This document shows positions 45,654-57,378 of a DNA stretch of 64,000 nt, one piece after another. How positions within the stretch are numbered: the first letter of the stretch is position 1; every line of letters begins with the position of its first letter. Origin of the DNA: Rhizophagus clarus. Lineage: Eukaryota; Glomeromycota; Glomeromycetes; Glomerales; Glomeraceae. Both the position numbers and the translations under genes were made by a program. Below the pieces are notes generated by a model that was not told the DNA's origin, did not search any database, and saw only the letters and a program-made list of their open reading frames with translations. Where the stretch lies: contig BLAL01000012.1 in the NCBI GenBank assembly GCA_015698045.1, positions 806,001 to 870,000 of the forward strand. The letters run 5' to 3'.

Positions 45654-47560
45654 ATGTATCAAGTGATTATTCTAGGGACCATTTTATTGGTGTCACTTTA
45701 TGTTTCGAAGCGTATCCATAATCAGAAATTGGTAAGAAAATAGTCTTAACAATTAAAAAAAAATTTTTTTAGAGTATTTTTATTTTATTTTTTTTTTATT
45801 TTATTTTACTTAGAATATGCCACCTCTTGTTCGTTATAAAATTCCAATCATCGGCCATACTTACAGTTATTTGTTTAATTGTGAGGAATTCCTTAAACAA
45901 TGTAAAAAGGAGGTTTGTAAAATGAAGAATTATTTGTTTTCTTTCGCGTCCAATCATCTTAAATTCTTTCGATTATCGGATTAACTAGTACGGTGATATC
46001 TTTAGTATATATGTATGGGGTCATGTGAGAACAATTGTTGGTAATGTATCTTTACTTTTATATTTATACTGTAATGAATATTTTTAACGTTAACGCTCGT
46101 GACTAATAAAATATTCATGTATTTTAATAGGAAAGGAATATGCGCAAGATATATTATCAAGAGATGATGCGTTTAATTTTTCGGTGGCATTTAACAAAAA
46201 ATTTCCGGGCGACCTGTTACTAAAAAATTTGGGTCCGTTTGATCCGACAAGATTGCTTAAAGATCATATTACTTGCAAATTAGATTTATATTCTGAACGT
46301 ATGCAAAAAAGTCTTTATTCGGCCACTCAAAAATATATCGATATTGGTGACCATGATGGACCAAAAGTTTTTAATAATATGTATCATTTAATGACTAGAA
46401 TTATCTCAACTCCTATCGCAAATATTTTTATTGGTGAAGTAAGTATACATATGTGATGATTTATTTTTTTTTTAAAAAAAAATAAAATAAAATAAAACCG
46501 CTTAAACAATTTCACCTTTTTCATTTTTAGGAAGAATCACAATATGAAGAAGTTATAAAAACATTTTCAGAATTTACAAGTGATTCGGCAGCACTTTTAA
46601 AGGTTCCCCCAATCCTTGATTTTATTTATCCAGGACTCCAAAATTATTTTAATCGTATTCTCGTTAAATCAGGATTATATAATCCAGCAACTAAACATCA
46701 AGATATACTAACCAAACACATTAAAAATCAAGTTTGTAAGCGTTTAGAAGAGAAAAAGAAGTATGGAGATTCTTGGAAGCGTCCCAATGATTTCCTTCAA
46801 GATATTATGGAACGGGATGACTTTGATCCTATTAATGTTAGTTATTTGTCATTGGCAGATAGAATGTTTGCACTAATTTTCGCGTCTATTCATACGACAG
46901 CGGGTGGTTGTGCAAATGCTTTTATGGATTTAGCATCTCGACCTCAATATATGCAAGAATTATATGAAGAGCAATTGGAAGTACATAAAGAAGCTGATGA
47001 GAATGGTGTGCTTCCATTTGAAGCTCTTAATAAAATGAAGAAATTAGATAGTTTTGTTAGAGAGTCATTAAGATTAGTTGGACATCTAACATCACTTGAA
47101 CATGCTGTAATAAAAAATTATACATTCTCTAATGGATTGCAAGTACCAAAAGATCGTGTAGTTTATGTATATGCTGATGATGTTTATCAAGATGAATCGT
47201 TACAAGGACCAAATCCGAAATCATTTGAACCATTTAGACATGTTGATAAAAATACTGTAGCATCAAAAATTAGCAAAAATTATTTACCATTTGGGGGCGG
47301 TAGACATGCGTAAGTTTATGATAGAAATTAATTTATTTTTTTTCGACCTTTTGCAAATATTAATTGAACCAATTATCATCAAATTATATAGATGCCCTGG
47401 AAGATATTTTGCTATAAACGAAATCAAATTTTTCATGCATAACATGATCTTAAATTATAATTTCCGTACAGAAAGTGGTAAAGTTGAAAAAAGAAAAATG
47501 ATCGGTCCAGCGGCACTCCCAAGTACTAGTGGAATTATTATTGAAAAGAAGGTTAAGTGA
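45654..47560 (+). CDS. cytochrome P450 monooxygenase (six exons, 494 residues)
   Basis: Exons 45654-45731, 45814-45912, 45989-46040, 46131-46438, 46531-47309 and 47392-47560 join in frame with GT and AG ends and give 494 residues, a normal length. An N-terminal hydrophobic stretch (VIILGTILLVSLYV) anchors it in the endoplasmic reticulum membrane, followed by a Pro-rich hinge (MPPLVRYKIPIIGH). The I-helix is IFASIHTTAGG (about residues 296-306), the K-helix E-x2-R is ESLR (about 357-360), then FEPFRH, and the heme-binding loop is FGGGRHACPGR (about 432-442) with the ligand Cys. The last intron splits this loop. P450s use O2 and electrons from a reductase to oxidise lipids or sterols. The FASIHTT and FGGGRHACPGR motifs resemble fungal kaurene-oxidase-like and other microsomal P450s rather than CYP51, but the substrate cannot be told. 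All key residues are present. Confidence 0.9.
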
Positions 47561-47646
47561 AATTTAGAAAATGAAAATATGATTCAAGTCGTCGAATAAT
47601 TGTTGTTGATACAAAATATTGATTTCTTGAATTATCTTCATTTAGG

Positions 47647-47996
47647 TATTGGAAGTCAAATCTAATTAATCTTCACGTTGCAAAATGTGAAAATTGTCTT
47701 GTATATGATATGTGGTAACAAAAAAAAACCCCAAGAAAATAGAATTAACTTTTTTTTCCCTTTAAAAAAAATTATAATTTAAAAATTTTTATATCCAAAT
47801 TTGCCTTTTTTGACCCCTTTATATTGGAAGTCAAATCTATTGTATCTTCACATTATAAACGTGAAATTTGTCTTGTATATGATATGTGGTAACAAAAAAA
47901 AAAAAAAAACCTTTTTATAAGAAGAATAGAATTATTTTTTTTTTCTTTAAAAAAATTATTTTTAAAATTTTTTCTATACAATTTTCTTTTTTTGAC
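47647..47996. repeat. 175-base tandem duplication downstream of the P450 gene
   Basis: Two diverged copies begin TATTGGAAGTCAAATCTA and share GTCTTGTATATGATATGTGG followed by TAACAAAAAAAAA. They lie in or just after the 3' untranslated region. Confidence 0.75.
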
Positions 47997-48104
47997 GGCC
48001 GTTATTTTTAAATTTAAAATTTTTAACCAATAAAATTTAGCTATCTAATCAATAATTTCATGTGGTAAAAGTTTTGTACCGTGCATTTATAATAAATCAT
48101 AGTT

Positions 48105-48441
48105 AATTTCAAAATCCTGAACTTCATTGTTCCCGACATTCATTATCCTGACACACACTATCCCAACATTTATTAACTTTGTTTTGATTTTATATTAGCT
48201 ATTATTACATAGACAATAATAATTTGTTAAAATTGATTTTTTATTCATATGTATTTATTGCGATAATTTGATTTTATTAATATTATAATAATTAGTATTT
48301 TATAACCATTTATTAATACTTTGCAAAATTAATGATACTTTTCGCAAAAAGTTGAATAATAATGTCGGGATAATGAATGTCGCTATAATGGTGTTAGGAT
48401 AATGAGTGTCAGGAATAACAAAGCTTCGGGATTTTGAAATT
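48105..48441. mobile_element. small foldback MITE between P450 and its decayed copy
   Basis: The ends AATTTCAAAATCC and GGATTTTGAAATT are inverted. Inward, GACATTCATTATCC and CCTGACACACACTATCC at left match GGATAATGAATGTC and GGATAATGAGTGTCAGG at right. No coding capacity. The target duplication is unclear. Superfamily unassigned. Confidence 0.6.
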
Positions 48442-48474
48442 TTGGTATTATGATTTGTCAAGATTTCGAATGTC

Positions 48475-49175
48475 AGGCATGTATTATAACGGGATTAGTA
48501 CTTACTGTACTATTTTCTACAAAAAAAGTTTATAAGAAAATATTATTTTTTATGAAGTTACAACAGTATTTGCATAATTTACAAGCGGTTTGTCAACGTT
48601 TTTCAGTTACTAATTCCACCCATTTCTTGATTTTATTTATTCGACTCCTTAATCGTGATCTTGTGTGAAATTAGGATTATATAGTCCGACAATTAAACAT
48701 CAAGATATGATAATTACACACATTAAAAAAGAAATCTGTAAACGTTTACGAGAGAAAGAAAAATGTAGAGATTCTTGGAAGCGTCCTGGTGATTTCTTGA
48801 AGATAGTAATAATGTTGATTATCAATTAAATACTTGTATTTTTTTTCGCATCAATTCACACATCAGGCGGTTGTACAAATGCTATAATGGATTTAGCATC
48901 TCGATCTCAATATATGCAAGAAATTAGATAGATTTATTAGAGAATCATCAAGATTAGCTAGAAATTGATTAGGACCGCATCATATTCTTTAGTGGATTAC
49001 AATTGATGACAGATATTTCAGTTAACATTATCTTGATGATATTTATCAAGGTGAATCGTTATATAGACTCAATCCGAAATCATTAGAACCATTTAGACAT
49101 GTAGATGCGGGTGCTCCGGCATCAAAGATTGGTAAACTATTGAATGGATTTATTATTGAAAGGAGGGTTAAGTGA
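48475..49175 (+). pseudogene. decayed tandem copy of the P450 gene
   Basis: Stretches match the intact gene in order: an N-terminal-like GLVLTVLFSTKKVYKK; nucleotide matches to exon 5 around the part coding for KHQDI and for RDSWKRPGDF; then the I-helix region (TTCACACATCAGGCGGTTGT against TTCATACGACAGCGGGTGGT); part of the region before the K-helix; a segment matching PKSFEPFRHVD; and the last codons, where TTTATTATTGAAAGGAGGGT against ATTATTATTGAAAAGAAGGT ends in the same TTAAGTGA. Large parts (exons 2-4 and the heme loop) are deleted and many stops are present. An old, non-functional duplicate. Confidence 0.8.
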
Positions 49176-50560
49176 ATTTAGAAGTTAAAATATGTTCAGG
49201 TTGAGTATAAATTGTTGTTGATACAAAATATCGGGTTTTCTTTATTTTAAAAATTACACAATTGCAATAAAATGTGAATAGCTAGTATATTTTCTCGTCC
49301 ATATCTGACATACATTAGTATTTTTGAGGCCTTGTAATCCAAAACTTTCAGCTGTTGTAACGTAATAGAATCCTTTGACTGGTTTGTTTATTCATATTTT
49401 CATCTTTGTAAAGTGCGTTAAATAGGTATTAGAGAAGTTTTTCATTGCTTAGCTTTGCTGAACGTTCAGGAATTACAGACAAAGATGCCACACCACTTGT
49501 CTCGGATGATCACGCCACTTTCTTTGTCTAAACCGTCACCGACTGTTAAAACCCCTTTATCGCTAGATACGCAATATTTGTTGTTCATTTATACCAAAAA
49601 AAAGATATGGTACAACAGTAAGACAACTGAAACTTCCTTGGCAATATTCTATGATGCAAGCCAAATGAAACCGGTGAGTATGTGTAAGAAGCACTAATGA
49701 TTTTGTAAGTCAATTTTCACTGTGGAATATTGTAGTTGGAAGTAGTTTCTTCATGAGTAGAAAACATATTTGGTTATCAATGTGAAGACCATAATGTTGG
49801 GAATTATTCAAGACAATCATATTCGTCTCTTTTTTATCTTTCATCCCTCTGAGTCTAACAAAAAAGATTTTTTTGCCACTAAGTACTTTTGAGTTCAGGG
49901 ATAAAAAACTGACCGGGATTATTTTTTTCTGTTAATTGAATTCATAATATAAATTTATTATAAAATGCATCTTAAGATTTAACTGATCTGTTTAATGTTT
50001 CTATATTAATATATCCAGTTCCACTTCAGTAGTAGTACAAATCACGATAAAATTCCAAATAAAATGACGTGACTTCGTGTTAACTTGAAAGAATAAATAC
50101 AGCAATTTTAATTGTGCCTCGTTTTTGATTATAGAGCAGAGTAGCAGACAACCATTTTGAGGTCTTTACATAATTAATGTTTACTGTTTAAGTGTCTACT
50201 TCAGTGTAACTATTAACAATTTATAATCATTTACTGTATATAAAGAGCAACAGTGCACAAAATTATTAATTATGTTTTTCATTATAACAAGCCACCAGAG
50301 ACCAGAGTTATATATGCCCTCAAACTCCTATTAACTTCTTTCGCCTTTTCACAATAATATCTATAAAATGGTAACATTATTAGATCGTTTACTTCTAAGA
50401 AGCAAGACTTTTGATGGAATTTTGCTGTTAGTGTTAGTGATAGCTTCAAGGATGGTATAATGTAAAAATTGATATTAATGACTTTATTATTGATCATCTC
50501 ACAGTGTTAATTGAATGTAAAAAAAAGATACTTAAGAAAAGAATTATGAGATTATAAATC
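49176..50560. other. long gene-poor stretch
   Basis: Short open frames (49455-49697 plus, 50282-50497 minus) lack family features, introns or context and are not called. Otherwise unremarkable AT-rich DNA. Confidence 0.35.
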
Positions 50561-50564
50561 TTTG

Positions 50565-51510
50565 GAGGTTGAACTTGATGATGAAAGCAAACTTAAAGAC
50601 GTTTATATTGAGAGGATATAAAGAATTAACTTGATGGAAGGAAGATGAGGCCAATGACGAAATTTAGAGCTGATGAGAATTTTCGCTCAATTATCAATCT
50701 CCAAAGGGAACGTTCATACCATCGTGTTCTGTGGTAATAAGTATTTCCTAAAGTTATCTCTCAAATGATAGCCATAATAAATTATTGCTTTCTTTCTTTG
50801 GAACTTTTAAATGAGAAAGAGTTTTTTATGTCCAAGTACATGATAAAGAAGGAGAACTGTTAAGGACAAGTTCGAACAGTTTATAATGAAGAGTGATAAT
50901 GAATTTTGTTCTTTTAAGAGTTAAAGCAAAAAGATTAGCCTATTTTGATGAATGTGGAGAACATGTTGTCACCACATTAGATTTAATTGATATTAATTTA
51001 AAACGGTATTATATCAATTCTTCATACTTCACAGCGATCAGAAATCATATAACATGGTCCGAAGCAACATTAGCTTTGCAAAATCTCTTAGTCAAACATT
51101 CAATTTACCTGTAAGGAGCTTCAGTAATCGTTTATTTTACAATGGAAAACGAATTTCATTTATGGAATGAAATGGTATAGTAATCCTCGATAATAAGGTA
51201 TTTTTATGCGAAGTGAAGCATAAAGTAAGTATAAAAAAAATCTAGCTTGACTAGTTATCTATGTTGGAAACTATTTAAACAAATCTGGAATTCTTAGGAA
51301 CACAGAGAGACTTATTGAACGGTTAAGTGACTTTCCAAATAAACTTTAATGTTGAAAGATCAGGAATATAAAGTATTATTAGAGAAAAACTATATTAGCG
51401 TAGAGTTGAGAAACAAATCAAAAGAAAAGTTTGGTTTGATATTTGTTTATCACAGCGGCGATAAGTTTAGGGCAGAAATACTAGAAGTTTTTACGTCCTA
51501 GCTGTGAGTA
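50565..51510 (+). pseudogene. gene remnant with a nuclease-like signature
   Basis: Broken coding pieces in shifting frames. The clearest are IFAQLSISKGNVHTIVF, HITWSEATLALQNL, TFNLPVRSFSNRLFYNG, then KRISFME followed by a TGA where neighbours suggest Trp, then NGIVILDNKVFLCEVKHK, then RLIERLSDFPNKL, then KFGLIFVYHSGDKFRAEILE. The order acidic residue, beta-strand, then E-V-K followed by a helix recalls a PD-(D/E)XK nuclease core, a type also found in C-terminal parts of Crinkler-like proteins of Rhizophagus. The assignment is tentative. The gene is clearly dead. Confidence 0.35.
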
Positions 51511-52250
51511 GTTGATGAATGGGTTTTTTATAATATATTTTCTACAATGCACACGTCCTGTGTCAAAAAATTAAAATTTGTAAAAATTTACACTAATATT
51601 CTTTAAAATTTGCATAATAATTAAAATCAATTAAATTACGTTAATATTCATTCGATGCAATTTTACTATGTCAGAAAATATCTTATATAAGACAAAATCT
51701 CATTTGTTTACTTTTCATTTCTGTTAACTTTTATCCCGTAGAAATTGGAAATCAATAAAATAAGATTCATTTGCAAAACGGGATCACATTAAAAATTGTG
51801 AATAAATTCACGATTTTTAATTACGTAACTTTCGTAGAGACTTTGACTACGTTCAAGCGTTTACTAATGACAAATATTAAGCAAGGAATAACAGCTCAAA
51901 TATAACGGATTGCTTACAAGTTTATCCAGGCTGTTACCATCCCGTAGTTATTCCAATAAGACTTTATTTCAGTCAATAAAATTATAATTAATTCGACACT
52001 TAGATCACATGATTACAAAAATATCACATCTACCAAAATTAAGATGGAGTCCTGTGCAGAATTAAAAATGTCATAAAATTTTGATAAATTAGATTTCAAA
52101 TGACCAATGAACGAATAGAAATCAGGGTAATTCATATTTTCAATTCATTACTTTATTTTATATATACAAAAATTTTATTTAATAAATTTTCAACATATCT
52201 TTATTTGTAGAAGTTATTATAATACATGGAAAAAAGAAAAGTAATTACAT
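51511..52250. other. intergenic stretch
   Basis: No gene seen; AT-rich. Confidence 0.3.
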
Positions 52251-52251
52251 A

Positions 52252-52286
<35 letters not shown>
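52252..52286. repeat. A homopolymer just after the F-box gene stop
   Basis: About 34 A on the plus strand, so a T-run at the start of the 3' untranslated region of the minus-strand F-box gene. The length is likely unstable. Confidence 0.8.
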
Positions 52287-52287
<1 letters not shown>

Positions 52288-52289
52288 AT

Positions 52290-53720
52290 TCATCTCATTT
52301 TAATCCATTCAAAATCATCAAACCCATGAGAGAATTTATCATGATAAAAAATTTTAATAATTCCCACCTTCTTATAAGTTTCTATTAAATTTATATGTTT
52401 ACTAGTTAAATGAAACATTTCAATGAAATGTAACAACATAGGATTTCTATCCTTCCAATTTTCAAAAAAATTCTTTAAAGCATCATATTTGATCGTGGTA
52501 CGATGAATGAATTTAAATTTAAATAAATTTTTTGGAGCCTTTTTAATCAATACTTCAAATAATCTATCCCAACCTATTTCATCCGTGTTAACATTAAAAA
52601 CATTTAAAATCAATCCATCTAAATGTTGACAATTAATTAATAAATTTTCTAATTCTAAGATATCATCATCAGTAATTATAATTAATTCAAGATATTGAAG
52701 GTTAGGACAATTATTATAAATTGCTTGTATTAATTTTTTTGCATTAACTTCAAATGATATATCAGAAATTTTAATTTCTAAAAGATTTCCTTTATTATTT
52801 TCAATGAAATTCACCAAAATATTTGTTGGTACTTTATAAGCTTTTAATATTCGTAAAGATGGTAAAGAAACATTTTTTAAATTATTCCAAGATGCATTAT
52901 GTTCATGAGTACCTATTTCCAAACTTTCTAAATTAACGTAAGATGATAAATTTGGAATTAATTCATTATTAACTTGTAAATGTCGAATAGTATTCGCATG
53001 TTTTTCCAATGATTTCCCACAAATTCTATAAAATGAAGTATCATCAATCCTTCTGGTCATAAGATCAAATACGAATCGAACATCATCTAATTTTGTTTGA
53101 GCTTCAATAAGATGAATTATACCACGTTTGTTAATTACTCTAACATTTACCACCAATTTTTTAATTGATTTACACACTTGAGCCAATCCATGTAAAAAAT
53201 CCTGATTTGTCTTTACATCACAACGAAGGGATTCAAGTTCTGAGAAACAATGTTCAAATCCTGAAAGATGTTGAATTTGTCGTTTATAACCATATGGTAT
53301 AATAAGATGAGTAAATCTATTATTTATATTAATAAACAATTTGAATATTTCCTTTCTTATTATTGACCATTTAATTTCTTCCTTGATATTACGTATAGTA
53401 TAAATTATTCTTTCTAATTTATGTAAATTCAAATATCTACAAAAACTAATATAATTAAATAAAGGTGGTTTATCAGGTTTTATTAAAAGATTTAGGCCAT
53501 GACTTATCATATAATCTCTTGATTCGTTCGTTAAAAATGAAACCACCGTTTCTAATAATGATCTCTCTTTAGTAAGATTTCTCCAAGGATCTTTCCATAA
53601 GATTGGAATTGCGACTTCACACCAAGTTTTATTAACTAAAATTGAAGAGTATAGAGATTTTTTATCATCTTTTAATTCTTCAAATATTAAGAAAAGTATA
53701 TCTTTATTAAGTTTAGACAT
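52290..53720 (-). CDS. F-box protein (476 residues)
   Basis: I chose the ATG at 53718-53720 (MSKLNKDILFLIFEEL), because the longer frame begins with an unrelated Phe/Lys-rich stretch and F-box genes of this family begin M-x-K-L-N-K-D. The F-box is at residues 4-47 (DILFLIFEEL, LVNKTWCEVAIPILWKDPW). The rest shows weak leucine-rich repeats: LRCDVKTNQDFLHGLAQVC, LRILKAYKVP, LLEIKISDISFEV, CPNLQYLELIII, CQHLDGLILNVF. F-box proteins bind Skp1 and bring substrates to SCF ubiquitin ligases; the repeats would choose the substrate. It has no intron. It is a homologue of the gene at 59097-60515 on the same strand, with the Sel1 gene between them. The family is strongly expanded in Rhizophagus. It looks intact. 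Confidence 0.88.
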   Translation of the reverse strand: MSKLNKDILFLIFEELKDDKKSLYSSILVNKTWCEVAIPILWKDPWRNLTKERSLLETVVSFLTNESRDYMISHGLNLLIKPDKPPLFNYISFCRYLNLHKLERIIYTIRNIKEEIKWSIIRKEIFKLFININNRFTHLIIPYGYKRQIQHLSGFEHCFSELESLRCDVKTNQDFLHGLAQVCKSIKKLVVNVRVINKRGIIHLIEAQTKLDDVRFVFDLMTRRIDDTSFYRICGKSLEKHANTIRHLQVNNELIPNLSSYVNLESLEIGTHEHNASWNNLKNVSLPSLRILKAYKVPTNILVNFIENNKGNLLEIKISDISFEVNAKKLIQAIYNNCPNLQYLELIIITDDDILELENLLINCQHLDGLILNVFNVNTDEIGWDRLFEVLIKKAPKNLFKFKFIHRTTIKYDALKNFFENWKDRNPMLLHFIEMFHLTSKHINLIETYKKVGIIKIFYHDKFSHGFDDFEWIKMR

Positions 53721-54999
53721 CTTGATATTTTTATTTTTATTTTTTTTTTTTCCTATAAAAATTAAAAATCGAGAAAGAAAAAAAAAAAATTTAGCGTTTT
53801 GGGCGCGAAAAAAGATGATCATTTTAAAAAAAAATGATGTAATTTGTGTGACAGAATGCACTAATCATATTCGATCACCAAAAATTACGTAAATATTAAT
53901 CAGCCCAGTAATTCATGTTAAAAAAAGTTAAACTTACCACGTCAAAAAAAAAAAAAAATTTCAAGAGTAAGAGTAAGTGGGGTAGACGAGTATTTATTTG
54001 ACGCTGACAAGTAAAAATTTTAACGTAGTTTTTTTTTTTTTTTAATTTAAAATCATGATAATCATTGCAGTTTTCAAAAATAAAAACATTATTAAAGTAG
54101 AAGCCATCCTTAAAAAAAAAAAAACAAAAAAAATAATTTAAATGTGTAAAAACAATACAATACAATGAATTAAAAATTTTTAAGGATTTCGCACAAAATT
54201 ATAATTATTTCTCACCCCTGAAACATAAAATTGCCATGTAGCTTATTTTTAATGTAAATATTTTTATATAGGAAAAAAACACAAAAGTGGACTTTTAATT
54301 TACCATTTCCTTTTGTTATTCTCTTTCTCCCGGTTTTTCGGCGCAGTATTGATAGATCAATCATATGATCGTAATATACATAGCCACGTATTAATTTATT
54401 TTAAAAGAGACGAAATAATGATCACCCGTGCCAAAATGGATATCTTCCGATAAAGAAAGAACAAAATAAAGGATATTGATCTGCGCTAAAACTTATAAGG
54501 TATCAATCAATTATTTAGGTTTTAATGAATTTTAACCTTATACATATATAATATAAACATATACATATATATTTTATCTAATTAATTACCGTAATTCTTA
54601 TCTGTTATGTTTCTCAAATTACCCAAAATTTAAATAAAGCCGGTTATAAACCCGACCAAGCACACTAAATTAATATTCAAGAAATCATATGATTTTGTGA
54701 TGATCATGATTTTCATAATTTTCATTTTGATGATGATCGAAGTAATTTTTACTAGAGAAAGAAAAAAGGAAATTGATGTACGTCATTCTTGAAAATCTTA
54801 ATGATTTTTCATTCATTATAAAAAGAGCAAAAAAAAAATATTTTTTTTTTTTGTATAGGATAGATAAAAAAAAAATATATATATAATCGAAGAAATTCGT
54901 AAAAAATTCAAATTTTTTTTTTTTTTTTTTTTATAATAATAAAGTTTTTTAACTTCTTTCAAAAAAAAAAAAATTTAAATCTTCACAAATCTAATAATT
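53721..54999. other. intergenic region between divergent F-box and Sel1 genes
   Basis: It should hold both promoters. Apart from A- and T-runs and a TATA box near 54.82 kb I see no element or gene. The small open frame at 53896-54165 is low-complexity. Confidence 0.35.
54817..54825 (+). promoter_or_regulatory. TATA box of the Sel1-repeat gene
   Basis: TATAAAAAG lies 175 bases before the ATG at 55000, followed by A- and T-rich leader DNA typical of highly expressed genes in these fungi. Inference from position. Confidence 0.4.
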
Positions 55000-55992
55000 A
55001 TGCCATTATTTCCTACAGTAGATCTACAAAATCTTAGTCTCAAATCCGCAAAAAGTCTATTAATAAAAACAATTCAAGAAAATTATTCCAATGAATCAAC
55101 TCGTATAAAATTTATAACAGGAGATGATGATTCTGATCAAGAAAGTGTTCACAGCAATTTTCCGACATGGGTAACGGACCCCGCAATTAAAAGTTATATT
55201 AAAAGTTGTATAAGACAAGATGGAGCTTATATGATATTTCTTAAAACATCTGATGATGAAGAAGCATTTAATAATATAAATGTTCTTCAACAAAAAGCTG
55301 TAGATAATGATGTTGACGCACAATTAATGCTTGGAATGATGTATCTTGATGGTAGTAAAGATGATGAAAAAGATGCTAGAGCAGCTTTAAAATGGTTAAA
55401 AAAATCTGCTGAACAAGGAGATGTTAACGCTCAAATAATGGTTGCGAATTTATTACAAGAAGGGAAAGGTGTTCATAAAAATGATACGGAAGCTTTTAAA
55501 TGGTACATACAAGCTGCTTCAGAAAATGATGATCCAGATGCACAATATAATATTGGTTTAATGTACCTTGAAGGTAACGGAGTTACAAGAGATGTCGAGG
55601 AAGCTTATAGATGGTTAAAAAAATCCGCCACTAAAGGCCATTCTGAAGCTCAATTGACCGTCGGAAATTTATTATATGAAGGAAAAATTTTTGAACAAGA
55701 TGTCAATACAGCTATAAAATTATTTAGGATGGCAGCTAAACAAAATAACGTCCATGCACAATTGATTATGGGTGAGGTATATATTAAAGAACAAAATGAT
55801 AAGAAAGCATTAAAATGGATTAGAATGGCTGCTGAACTTGATAGTCCAGATGCCCAATATATGCTTGGACAAATGTATGCTAAAGGCAAAGGAGTCAGGC
55901 AAGATTTTATGGAGGCTATAAAATGGTTTCAAAGATCTGCTGAACAAGGACATTATGAAGCTGGAATTATAACACAAGCATTGACAAATTAA
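55000..55992 (+). CDS. Sel1-repeat protein (330 residues)
   Basis: A single exon begins MPLFPTVDLQNLSLKSAKSL. After an N-terminal region of about 100 residues come six Sel1-like repeats (about 105-328): AQLMLGMMYLDGSKDDEKDA, ALKWLKKSAEQGDVNAQIMV, AFKWYIQAASENDDPDAQYN, AYRWLKKSATKGHSEAQLTV, a shorter fifth with AIKLFRMAAKQNNVHAQLIM, and a last ending AIKWFQRSAEQGHYEAG. Sel1 repeats are 36-44-residue helical hairpins of the TPR clan that form scaffolds for protein complexes. In Rhizophagus they are often joined to a kinase domain; here there is none, so this is a stand-alone scaffold. The reading frame is clean and has a TATA box upstream. The specific partner is unknown. Confidence 0.9.
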   Translation: MPLFPTVDLQNLSLKSAKSLLIKTIQENYSNESTRIKFITGDDDSDQESVHSNFPTWVTDPAIKSYIKSCIRQDGAYMIFLKTSDDEEAFNNINVLQQKAVDNDVDAQLMLGMMYLDGSKDDEKDARAALKWLKKSAEQGDVNAQIMVANLLQEGKGVHKNDTEAFKWYIQAASENDDPDAQYNIGLMYLEGNGVTRDVEEAYRWLKKSATKGHSEAQLTVGNLLYEGKIFEQDVNTAIKLFRMAAKQNNVHAQLIMGEVYIKEQNDKKALKWIRMAAELDSPDAQYMLGQMYAKGKGVRQDFMEAIKWFQRSAEQGHYEAGIITQALTN

Positions 55993-56600
55993 ATAAAAGA
56001 GAGATATATAATATATTACATGCTTCACGTCCAAAGCATTTTATATATAATACTTAGAACGAATTCTTATAATATTACCGAAAACATATGTTTATAATTA
56101 TTGATATATCCTTTTCTATTGCTAATATAATAATACAATGTTAATAGTTAGAACGATTATAGTTGATTAATATATTTTTAATGGTGATTATTTCTCTATT
56201 AAGCATAATTTTAATAATTACATTCTGCTTAGAAGTTACCTAGACCAAATATAAAAATTGGATTAACTTATCGTATTAACTGTAATAAAATATGTTTTTA
56301 ATTAAATTGATTTCTAAATAATCAATAACTCTGACATGTTAATTCGGGTAGATGATTTTGATAACTTTACCTTTAAAGATATTATATTATTGTAATGTAC
56401 ACTACCTATAATAAATTCGTGAAACGTAACCGATTTTTGAGTACATTATTATATCATTTTTCGTATTTCTTTATTAAAGATAGAAATATCAATTCGCGAT
56501 CACAAAAAATCATCATAATACTGTAACATACTGACTGTTTCATTTTATTTTTGAAAGAAATTAAAACGTGCATCAAATTTTCTATTCTAATTGGCTTCAG
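55993..56600. other. downstream intergenic DNA
   Basis: No gene or element seen. Confidence 0.3.
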
Positions 56601-56604
56601 CAAA

Positions 56605-56945
56605 TTAGTCATATTTAATCGATAAATTGATCGACCAAAATAAAACCATAATAGTCGATTAAATGAAGTCGACTAAATTAATTGATCAAAAAAAAACCCA
56701 TAATAGTCAATTAAATGAGTCGACTAAATTAATTAATCGATCAAATCAAATTTAATAATTAAATTACAAATACAAAACGCAAGTTTGTTTCTTACATATT
56801 ATACGATTATTATTTTTTTGTCGATCAAAATCCTTTTGATTTTGATCAATCGTTTTTATTTTGTAATATTGATCTAGGTCAGTCGATTGATCGATCAAAC
56901 TAATCAATCAATCTTCAATCAAGATTGCCTCGACTAAAAACTGGT
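56605..56945. repeat. GATCGAT/TCGACTAA-rich foldback repeat
   Basis: Two tandem copies of a segment with CCATAATAGTC, AATTAAATGA, GTCGACTAAATTAATT lie at 56.65-56.75 kb. A right-hand part with inverted TTGATCGATCAAAC and CAATCGACTGACC words faces them. The outer TTAGTC and GACTAA words suggest a foldback element with ends near 56606 and 56937. Tentative. Confidence 0.4.
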
Positions 56946-57378
56946 TTAATACTCAATATATAAACCGCTATAACAAATAAGGAAAAGTTCCGGTACCAAA
57001 CTTTTATCGACCTTTAAGCTTGATCGTTTAATTTCTCGTTATAAGAATTTTCTTCGTCATTCGTCAGTCATAATAAAATTCTTTCGAGGTAAAAACTCCG
57101 AACCATTTGTCAATTTGATACTTTTATTCATGGGAAGTTGATCGGCTTTCGAGCTCGTCATCTCAGTATCGTCAGTATCGTCTAGTTAATTGGATGAACA
57201 ATTTAGGTATAATATCATGTTGATAAATTCATAGTTATTCTCGCCATATAATCAACATATCGCAAGACCAATTATTGAATTTTATATTATCATATATTAA
57301 AATAATTTTTTATTAAACGATAAAATCTAATAAATAAGACATCTTACGGTATAAGTTCTGTTCTTACAGTACATAAGT

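Noticed and set aside
53721-53861. N-terminal extension of the first F-box protein
   Set aside because: The extra 47 residues are Phe/Lys-rich low complexity from A/T runs; the homologous gene starts at the MLKLNKD position.
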